Under the pieces are notes generated by a model. It searched no databases. It was not told where the DNA came from and was given only the letters and a program-made list of their open reading frames with translations. DNA of 64,000 bases from Usnea hakonensis (lineage: Eukaryota > Ascomycota > Lecanoromycetes > Lecanorales > Parmeliaceae): the NCBI GenBank assembly GCA_013423325.1, contig BLJB01000069.1:1-64000 (forward strand). Reading direction: 5' to 3'. Positions within the stretch are counted from its first letter, which is position 1. Every line of letters begins with the position of its first letter. This document shows, piece after piece, positions 56,291 to 64,000 of this stretch. A program made the translations under genes and the position numbers.

Positions 56291-58719
56291 ATGGCGACTG
56301 CAGCTCCTTCTTCCTCTTCTTCGAGCGTTCCCAGCAGACCTACATATTCTTGCATTCGCTGCGCTGATAGAAAAGTCAAATGCGATCGGCAAAAGCCATG
56401 CAGTAATTGCGTCAAGCATAACGTGGACTGCCTCTTTCACCCCCCGCAGCCACTTCGAAAGAGACACAAACGTGTCAAAGACCAGATTCTGACCGAACGA
56501 CTCAGGCACTGCGAGGCACTACTTCAAGAGCGAGGCATTGACCCAAGCAAGCTACCAGATACTCCCAACTCTGGGTCAAGTCCTGCATCGAGTCACACAG
56601 TGCCCGGGTTTCCAACAGATGTCCAGTTCGCTTCCTTTGACGAGTCTGACCAAAGATCTTTCAACAAGACACAGGTAGTACACAGTCAAGGGCGCTTCAA
56701 GTTCGTCGACAAGTGAGTTCTTTCTCTATCTGTATGACTATACGTGCTAACACCTGCGCAGTAGCTTATGGACGAGAGTAGTAGAAGAGGTGAGTTGCCC
56801 GGACCGACTTCAATGGCTACTTAGAGCGCGCATCTGATGATCATTACTAATAGCATCGTTAGTTCCACGATCCCGAGGATGCTCTAGACGACTCCTCAAA
56901 TGATGCGAGTGACATAGAAGCCTCTGATGATGATTTCGGTTTTGTGCTTAGCAGCCAACCACAGTCTAATACCAGGGTCCGCCATCCGCCGCCTGACCGC
57001 ATACATCAATTATGGCAAATCTTTATCGAAAATGTCGATCCTCTGACCAAGGTCGTGCATGTCCCTACATTGCAACCGGCGATTCAGAAAGCAGCGAGCA
57101 ACGTCGAGAATGTACCGCGGAGCTTTGAAGCACTCATGTTTGCTATTTACGGCGCGGCCGTCATGTCGCTAAAAGATGACGAGTGCAAACAACGACTCGG
57201 TGAGCCCCGCAAGATGTTACTATCACGATACACATCCGCCGCGAAAGTAGCACTGTCGCGAGCCAAGTTTATGGGAACCATCAGCCTCGTTGTTCTTCAA
57301 GCCTTGGTCCTTCATCTCCTCTCTATGCGAGACATCTATGCGCCACGTGCTGTCTGGTCCCTGACAGGCGTGGCTGTTCGCATCGCACAAAGCATGGGCC
57401 TTGAGCGCGATGGAGCATCTCTAGGACTCCCTCCATTTGAGACTGAGTTGCGGCGACGCATTTGGTGGCAGCTGAAGACGCACGACTTTCGTACCGCTGA
57501 ACTTTGTGGCCTCGCCAAGTTTCGAGATCTTGACACGGGTGCCGGGAGCACGCAGTGGCCGACCAACATCAACGACGATCAATTCTATCCAGGTATGCCT
57601 TCACTCGTGGCCGAGTCGACCGCATTGACCGATAACATCTTCATTGCCGCGAGATATGAGCTTGCTAGATTTGCTGCGAGCCGTGTCGAAAAATTCCGTC
57701 AGTCAGGAATTAGTCCCAATCGATGGGATCTCCATGCGACAGAAAGCAAAGTAATGGATGAAGCCCTTAAAGAGATTGAAGAACTTCTCGAAACGAAGTA
57801 CCTGCGCTACTGTGATCCTACACAGCCATTGCACCTCTTGACAATGTTGACGGTTCGACTTGCCATGAATAACATACGCTTCCTGACACATCATCCACGA
57901 CGATGGGTGAGCATAGAGCAGACACCACTTTCTGAGCGTCAAATGGTTTGGGAACTCAGTATCAAGCTTCTCGAGCAATACACCATGTGGCAGTCCAATC
58001 CCCAGCTGAAGCAATTTGCGTGGCATGCAGCATATTTCCGACAATGGCCCGTTTTCATTCACATACTCGATACTCTCCGAGTAAATCCGCAAATAGCTCA
58101 CGCCGAAAAAGCATGGCAACTTATTGGCAGTTTATACGAGAATAACCCAGACATGGTCTTTGAAACGGGAAAGCCTATCCATGTAGCCGTTGGCAATCTC
58201 TGCTTGAAAGCACACACTGCTCGCGAAGCTGCACTGCAGAACCAAAATATTAGTCCTCCGCGAACAGCGGAATTCATATTACAGCTACGCCGACAACGTG
58301 AGGTTGCAAAGGCCAAGAGACAAGCGCGAGATGCAAAAAGTGGGCGACCTGAAAATCTAGCCAGTCACGGCCAGGCAAACGCCTACGACACAAGCCTTGC
58401 ACCGGATCCCAGTATGGTCTCCTTGAGCGATACTTTAGATTCTACATATCTCCAGCAAAGTACAACTTCAAATCCGCCAAGTTTTACAGGAATTGGATTT
58501 GTCACTGAAGGTGATCCGTTTTGGTCCATCAATGGTTTTGATGATAGCCAGCTCGGCAACTTAGACGATTTAATGAATTTGGATCCAGAATCTATGCTGG
58601 CTCAAGACCAGAGTATGGAGGGCAATGATTTTCAACCTATCACCTGGGAACAATGGGACGCTTGGCTTGTGGACTTCAACGCGATCCGTCCGCCACGGGA
58701 CCCAAGACAGGATCTCTGA
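56291..58719 (+). CDS. Zn2Cys6 transcription factor with Fungal_trans domain
   Basis: Proposed model join(56291..56712, 56762..56789, 56863..58719), 768 residues; introns 49 and 73 nt, with a 28-nt middle exon (SLWTRVVEE). Cysteines at 21, 24, 31, 37, 40 and 47 form CX2CX6CX5CX2CX6C, followed by a basic linker (RKRHKRVKD) and a short coiled coil (TERLRHCEALLQE). An acidic segment spans exon 3's start (DPEDALDDSSNDASD). The Fungal_trans regulatory domain begins near LWQIFIENVDPLTKVVHVP and includes SMGLERDGASLGLPPFE and RRRIWWQLK. The C-terminus is Gln/Asp-rich, probably for activation. It binds DNA as a nuclear regulator; its targets are unknown. Start ATG 56291 gives the expected short leader before the cluster. 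Confidence 0.92.
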
Positions 58720-59293
58720 TTTGGAGGGGGTCTGGGTCAGCATGTGTCTTGGGGCTGCGGACAGGAAACGTATTTTTGGAGATCTGGTTTTGATTTGTTT
58801 TTGGTGCTCTCCTTTCATGTCTGTTTGTGATTGGGCCGTCTTATCGCCAGGGATACCCAGCGAAACTGAGGCCCGCAGAGCTGTATATCTATGCAATGTA
58901 GACTCAGAGTCAAATATAGCCATCCATGTATATACACGAGTGAGTTTGTGGCTCGAAAGACCGCAATGCCTTTAAAGTTGTTTCGAGCTGCTTCAATTTC
59001 GCCTGCAAGTCAACAATTCACATCGCCAACTTCTGAATCCCTTCTCTATCTAATGGCTTGAAGATCTTATATCTATCATGAAAATTATGTATATGACCGA
59101 AAGAATGGGTTTGCCTCCAAGACTCAAGTCATAACTCAGTTCCAAACCGTGACTGCCGTTTCTATCAAGCATATTATTCGCACTTACCGCATAGAAACCC
59201 GCAGATATGAAATGGAAAGAGCGAACAACAGCTTTCTGTATAGATATGTACAGAAATTTTCTTGTTCACTTTTCCTTCTCCAAGCAACCAAAC
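58720..59293. other. Intergenic region, no recognised gene
   Basis: This is the 3' flank of the Zn2Cys6 gene and the promoter of the coiled-coil gene. The frame at 58625-58975 (+) overlaps the factor's end in another frame and is a shadow. Confidence 0.4.
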
Positions 59294-60474
59294 ATGTCGG
59301 AAATTCGAGAGGCTGAGAAAATCTCACACGAGATTGCCAGAGGAACTGTCAAGTAAGATACTTTTTAGTTCTTCACCCCATCTTTACCTTTACCTCTTGT
59401 AAGGGATTCCCACACCGCAAGACATTTTATCTGGTCTTCACCCTTATCCCTGTATTTAAAGCACCTAGAAGGTTCCCTTACAGCAAGGCACTCTTCTGGT
59501 CCTCGCTTCATCCCTGCCTTTACGTCTTCAAAGAGGTTCCCATATAGCAAGGCACTTCTCTGGTCTTCACCCCCTTCCTTGCCTTTGAATCTCCAAGAGG
59601 ATTCCCAAATAGTAAGACATTTCTCTAACCCTCACCCATCCTTACCTTGGCTTCCTTGGAGAGGTCTCTACCTAGCAAAACACTTCTTTGGTCTTCGCCC
59701 CATATCTACTTTGTTTTTTTTGGAGGAAATCCCCATCTAGCAAGGCACTTCCCTGGTCTTCTCTCTATCCTTGCTTTTACTTTAACGAATTCCTCGATAT
59801 GGCAATGCTAATTCAAAGATGTGCTAGAGCAATTTCGGTCACCGGGGCCGTTCAGGCCGCTCTGGCTTTCGTTAGTTGGGTGTGGGACGTCTTTTGGGCC
59901 CTTCTGGGCAGAAAAGACAAGAAGCAGAAGGAGAAGGAGGAGGAGAAGAGGGAGAGGGAGAAGGGGGAGAGGGAGAGGGAGAAAGAGGAGAGGAAGAAGA
60001 AGAAGGAGGAGAGGAAGGAGAGGGAGGAGGAGAGGAAGAGGAGGAAGGCGGAGAGGAATGAGGAAGAGGAAGAGGAGAGGAGGAAGAGGCAAGACGACGA
60101 GGATGCGGCGAGGAGGAGCAGGGCGGACGAGGAGGATAGGAGGAGGGCGGAGATAGCGGAGAAGGTGCTTGATGATGTTCGGTATGTGTCAGATCAGGAC
60201 TTTCCCTTCACATTTTACAGTTGGTTTTTTATATCTTGTCCCTATAGCTTTGATTTTGAGGACGGGAGAAGACTGACTTCAAGTGATTTACAGTGCGGAG
60301 CAATCCAAGCTTCGTCAAGACTTAGATGAAGTACGAGCTCACAAGCACAAGCTTGCGATCCGGAAGATCCAGGCTCTCCGCCGCCGAAATGCGGCGTTGC
60401 ACCGGCGATTGGCCTCCACCACTGGCTGGGCACCAGTTGGCTTTGGAGGGGCGTCGGCTGCGACAGGTGGATGA
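59294..60474 (+). CDS. Small coiled-coil protein with a membrane-like segment
   Basis: Proposed model join(59294..59352, 59828..60181, 60294..60474), 197 residues; introns 475 and 112 nt. Exon 1 encodes MSEIREAEKISHEIARGTV and ends in donor GTAAGA. The acceptor TGCTAG at 59822-59827 lies downstream of a good GCTAAT branch site, and the join keeps frame. Residues ~21-45 are hydrophobic and tryptophan-rich (VQAALAFVSWVWDVFWALLG), possibly a membrane anchor. Then comes a ~95-residue run of Glu, Lys and Arg forming a continuous charged helix or coiled coil, encoded by GAG/AAG-type purine repeats. Exon 3 continues helical (KLRQDLDEVRAHKHKL) and ends GFGGASAATGG. I do not recognise the family. The first intron contains the minisatellite. 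Confidence 0.65.
59368..59797 (+). repeat. Minisatellite with ~64-bp period inside an intron
   Basis: Six full units and a partial seventh, each about 63-65 bp, follow head to tail. A shared core is close to AGCAAGGCACTTCTCTGG followed by TCTTC, then a T/C-rich half and GAGG-TTCCC. Units differ by many substitutions, so the array is old or fast diverging. It fills nearly all of the first intron of the coiled-coil gene (59353-59827). No open frame runs through it. Confidence 0.85.
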
Positions 60475-62088
60475 TACCTTTAAGCATGGGCCACCCCAGA
60501 GTCCTTAATTCTGGGGGCGAGTGGGTGGCGCCCTCCTCATCAGCGACGAGCTTGCACCTCTCCGTGGTGCTGGTGACTAGTATCCTGAAGTGTCAGGAAA
60601 AGCAAAGACAAGCTCATAGGACAGCGGGTAGCGCGTCAAACTAAAGGTAAGCATACACAGATCAGATCTTCTCAGAGCTAATCGTATTGACTTTGCTTAC
60701 AGCATTATCACGCCTCGCCGAATTCGTCAATATCCTTTCGATAGTCAAACAATCTACCCTAAATCTTGATCCGGATATCGAAGACCCAGGCTTTCAAGAT
60801 TCGATAGATAAGCCTCGATATTCGGTCCATTCTTCAGAGGTAGCATTGACTAAATTCGAACTTCATATTCAAACCCTCCCTGCAGCCTGCAGCTCTACAT
60901 CAACAAAAGTCCGCCTCCAGACTCGGCTTTGTGCCGGTCATCATCGACAATCTTTTGTCCCCAGCCAGACCGAGCAGCATTGCGGCCCCTTCAGATGTCA
61001 GTCTACACCATCTGTTTACGACACAGCCACGACTCGAACAATTCGTATCCGGAAGCAGCCTCCACTTCCCCGTCAGACTTATCACTGCGATGTCAGGCTC
61101 CTGACCTCTTGCTTCATTATCCTGCAGTTCAAAAATCGGTCATATGTTCGCGGTCGATATTGTGCAAACGCCCTGAGTCACCAACGTCCGGAGGTACTAG
61201 ACATCTGAAAATCAATAATTTGACAATGAAAACCAATATCTGAGTCATTAGAGTCAGAACCAAAGCCAAACAGCCTTTAGGCTTACGCCAATAAAATTCT
61301 GCAAATGTCATTCCGGTCGTGCCGCCGCCACGATCCGCTTATTCAGCCCACCGGAAGACGAGTCACGATTGAACCAGCCTTCATTGAGTTCACACTATTC
61401 GCCTCTGAATCGTCCTCACCAACATACACTTGGTCGTATCTGCCTACTAGGCGCATGATACCAAACAGCTCGCAGATGCCTTACGGTACCAGTGTCTGGA
61501 AATAAGCTTTCCGCAACCGGGCTCCAGGTGTTCAAGCCGCCTCCACCACTGGGAGGAAACGTTCGAGCTAAGCCCAGTCGGCGGTTGAGATCTCCATTTT
61601 ATGAAGCCCACAATTTTAACACTCTCGCCTGCATCGCAGTACAATCATTCCCTCCTACGCCAAATCTTGGACCGACACAATAAACCTAAGATGCCACGAA
61701 CTAGGACATCGAACACGCAGGATGAGACCGCTTTCCGGGGATGCCAATTTTTTTTTTGGAGACCTTGCGGCCTCTCGAGCTAGAATCGGCTATTTCTAGG
61801 CTGAAGTTGATGGAAATTGGAGATGGTCACGACTTTCAGGTGAACGATTGCTAGATTTCCTCACGCAAGGTCCGTAGCGTGGTGAGCTTAGAGCCGCCCA
61901 AACTTGATCATGTGCCCAAGAAGTGTGGATTCCACTAAGCCTTCGACGGGAAAATTGCTTGGTGGCTTCCGTTGTCCTCGGAATCGCTGCCTTTCGACTG
62001 AAAAGCCTTGAGAAATTGATTAAAAGCCACAACTTCGCACCCTTAAGTCACCGTCATCACCGCCAGGACTGAATGTCTTTCAACAAAC
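60475..62088. other. Region with a possible unresolved or decayed + strand gene
   Basis: A frame at about 60701-61208 (after an acceptor TTACAG at 60695-60700) reads LSRLAEFVNILSIVKQ and DPDIEDPGFQDSIDKP. An overlapping frame at 60929-61243 reads SHDSNNSYPEAASTSP and LSLRCQAPDLLLHYPAVQ. A donor-like GTAAGC lies at about 60649. Frames at 61305-61505 and 61492-61683 may be further pieces. Frame changes without clean splice sites suggest either an unusual exon pattern or a pseudogene. No family was recognised. The rest of the stretch appears empty. Confidence 0.3.
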
Positions 62089-63807
62089 ATGGGTCAGAAA
62101 ATATCCGCTCTCAGGAGGGAAACTCGAAGCCCCAAGAAACATTCCCAACGCAAGAGTAATAGCGATGGATATCTCTCACAAACCACGTCATTGGAGGGCG
62201 AATGTGCTGTGCCCTCATCAAGAGCGGTGGATAGCAAGGAAGACGCTCAGCTTCAGAGTAACACCGTCGAATCTCTCTCACGGACAGCGTTATCGGAGAG
62301 CAAATGTGCTGTGTCCTCACTAAGAGCGGTGGATAGCAAGGAAAATGCTCAGCCTCAGAGAAATCTTGATGGATCTTTCTCACAAACAACGTCATTAGAG
62401 GGCGAATGCGCCGTGCTGTCATTAAGTTTGACGAACAGTAAGGAAATTGCTCGACGTCAAAGCAATGCCAATGAAAGTCTGTTACCCACCACATCATCAG
62501 AGAACGAATCCTCTGCTCTGTCCTTAAACAAGATAGGCAGCTGGGAGGATACTGAAAGTCAAGTTGACAACGATGAAATTTTCTCACAAATCGTTGATAT
62601 CGATAAAATTTTCTCACAAACCACGTCAAAGGTCAAATACGCAAAGAGAGTTAGATTTCTTCTTAGCTTCCATAAACATCATCGAGTTCACATGCGTTTG
62701 GATACAATCACTTCTTTGGACAACCTATTACAAGTGGACTCACGAATGAACACACGTAGAGGTGTCCAGTCCGGCAACAACAGGACTTTCCCAGAGGATT
62801 CGCATCGTACAGGGGTATCGGAAGTCGGCACCGTTCCGAAAAGCTTACTCGAACTGTCCACTGATCTTATACTCGAGATCGCGGATTACTTGCCACCGAG
62901 TAGCTATATGTCGTTGAGCTACACATGCCAGAGAATCCGCAATAGCATGGACGCATCCATCAAATATGTACTGGGAGATGAGGTCCCGATGGGCCGATGG
63001 AAAGCCTCCGCGCTATCTATCGAGATGCGAAATATTCGATCGTTAGAACGTCTAGAATGGCGACGTATGTTGAATCGAGATGGAGAAATTGGTTCCCCTC
63101 TATCAACCTGCAGTGACTGCTGGAAAGGACACGACCGCTCACTATTCGCAATTAAAACGCTTATCGAGCCCAGCAGTAGACGTCGCTGCTTAGGTAGCGC
63201 TGGACTGGTCTGGATCTGTCCCCACCGAACTCTCGACATTGAGCAAGTAAAATACCTTAAGAGGTTCCAGCACGCGGAGTGTCAAGGCAGATATTTCAAA
63301 GGGGTCAGTTCTTTCAACCCAAATTGCAGCATGTTTAGTGGGGACTCAATTTTCACCCAATGGCCGATCATGCCCGTGTCACCAAATTTTCAGCCGTCAA
63401 ATCAAGAGGTAAAGGAAGCTCTACGTCCACTGAACGCACCGATATGTCCGCACTTGCGCCTCAATAACGCAAAGGTAGCCAGTCTTTACTTCCAAGACTG
63501 TCGAAGGCTTCGACAAAACTATCCGGAGTTGGACTGTCAGTGTTTGATATGCTTATCTGGACAACGGTTCGCCAAAGTTTGCGGCTTCTGCGGCGCCGGA
63601 ATCAATTTCAGCATAAGATACGAGATTAACGGTTGGGGTGCACTGATCCTAAAGATACAAAGGTTGATCAAGACTCTAGATAATGGTTGTACTGATCGGA
63701 AATGGATTTGTCATGTTGCTGATCCCGCAGACTTTAAAGACTACGAAAGGTCATGGCATGCTGCTGCCGCAGAATGCTGGCGGAAGTTGGAACCTGTAGC
63801 GCGCTGA
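62089..63807 (+). CDS. F-box protein with N-terminal repeat array and myristoylation-type start
   Basis: A single open frame of 572 residues from ATG 62089. The N-terminus MGQKIS fits the N-myristoylation consensus (Gly2, Ser6). Residues ~20-165 hold about four imperfect repeats of 38 residues, with the recurring words QTTSLEGECAV, AVDSKE and LQSN. A basic segment follows (KYAKRVRFLLSFHKHHRVHM). The F-box lies at about residues 250-290 (LLELSTDLILEIADYLPPSSYMSL, read in two halves, then YTCQRIRNSM). The C-terminal half contains Cys/His pairs (CSDCWKGH; CLICLSG; VCGFCGAG), as in many fungal F-box proteins of unknown role. It probably serves as a substrate adaptor of an SCF ubiquitin ligase. 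No introns were needed. Confidence 0.8.
   Translation: MGQKISALRRETRSPKKHSQRKSNSDGYLSQTTSLEGECAVPSSRAVDSKEDAQLQSNTVESLSRTALSESKCAVSSLRAVDSKENAQPQRNLDGSFSQTTSLEGECAVLSLSLTNSKEIARRQSNANESLLPTTSSENESSALSLNKIGSWEDTESQVDNDEIFSQIVDIDKIFSQTTSKVKYAKRVRFLLSFHKHHRVHMRLDTITSLDNLLQVDSRMNTRRGVQSGNNRTFPEDSHRTGVSEVGTVPKSLLELSTDLILEIADYLPPSSYMSLSYTCQRIRNSMDASIKYVLGDEVPMGRWKASALSIEMRNIRSLERLEWRRMLNRDGEIGSPLSTCSDCWKGHDRSLFAIKTLIEPSSRRRCLGSAGLVWICPHRTLDIEQVKYLKRFQHAECQGRYFKGVSSFNPNCSMFSGDSIFTQWPIMPVSPNFQPSNQEVKEALRPLNAPICPHLRLNNAKVASLYFQDCRRLRQNYPELDCQCLICLSGQRFAKVCGFCGAGINFSIRYEINGWGALILKIQRLIKTLDNGCTDRKWICHVADPADFKDYERSWHAAAAECWRKLEPVAR
62140..62560 (+). repeat. Coding tandem repeat, ~114-bp period
   Basis: About four diverged units lie in the F-box gene's 5' part, marked by recurring TCACAAACCACGTCATTGGA-like sequence at about 62177, 62384 and in changed form between and after them, and by GCGGTGGATAGCAAGGAA at about 62225 and 62327. 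The period is a multiple of three, so copy-number change would keep the frame. Confidence 0.7.
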
Positions 63808-64000
63808 TCGCCTCCTATCTTATTAGCCGAGCCCATTGGAGCGTACTTCGTGGGGAGAGGGCGAATTTTCACGGAATTAGAAGACATGCCCGACACGTCC
63901 CTCAATCTCATAGCTCTCCATTCTATCCTTGATGTCGACAATCATTGCCCTTTTCATACGATTTTTTGGGGTGGAGGTTCAATGCTACGTATGACTAGTA
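63808..64000. other. 3' flank of the F-box gene
   Basis: The window ends 193 bases after the F-box stop codon. Nothing was identified. Confidence 0.4.

Noticed and set aside
1..64000. CRISPR arrays, rRNA operons, phage or plasmid features
   Set aside because: None seen. The intron-rich gene structure shows a fungal nuclear genome, where such features are not expected.

Overview
The window is nuclear DNA from a filamentous ascomycete (Pezizomycotina). The evidence is short GT-AG introns of about 45-80 nt with CTNAC-type branch sites, two Zn2Cys6 regulators, RTA1, Dal5-type and Bsc6-type membrane proteins, fungal F-box proteins and a DNMT5-type DNA methyltransferase. A member of Dothideomycetes is plausible but not proven. 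No rRNA, tRNA, CRISPR array or intact transposon was recognised. Genes are dense, on both strands, and separated by long simple-sequence or AT-rich spacers.

Layout. 0.3-5.8 kb: a three-exon patatin-like protein and a NIPA-type Mg2+ transporter, both +. 5.8-7.2 kb: a block of simple repeats. 7.2-16 kb: three minus-strand genes (a fungal helical-domain protein, a four-exon Zn2Cys6 factor, an RTA1-like 7-TM protein). 16-19.8 kb: gene-poor, with an AT-rich relic. 19.8-23 kb: a three-exon CinA/PncC-type deamidase (-) and a five-exon Dal5-type MFS permease (+), divergent. 24.6-28.7 kb: an unknown protein with a probable frameshift, a MOSC protein (-) and an MFS carrier (+), the last two divergent. 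29-34.4 kb: minus-strand genes for a disordered protein, ribosomal protein eL42 (with a 3-nt coding exon and a 6-nt microexon), a 2H phosphoesterase and an unresolved gene.

35.7-48.7 kb is the most striking part. A seven-exon gene for a 2298-residue DNMT5 (cytosine methylase, Cys-rich module, SNF2 ATPase split by a RING finger) is followed on the same strand by a five-exon disordered, probably nuclear protein with internal repeats, and by a JmjN-JmjC protein that lacks two of its three expected iron ligands. All three could act on chromatin, but a shared function is inference.

50-64 kb: an F-box/LRR-like gene (-) running into a poly-C tract with two unknown bases, a DEAH RNA helicase of DHX29/DHX57 type (-), a head-to-head Zn2Cys6/Fungal_trans factor (+), a small coiled-coil gene whose first intron holds a ~64-bp minisatellite (+), a poorly resolved candidate locus, and an F-box protein with an N-terminal repeat array and a myristoylation-type start (+).

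Exon joins were read by eye from splice signals, frame and family similarity. Many genes here are split into small exons, and several (CinA, eL42, the coiled-coil gene, the Dal5 C-terminus) appear only after splicing.
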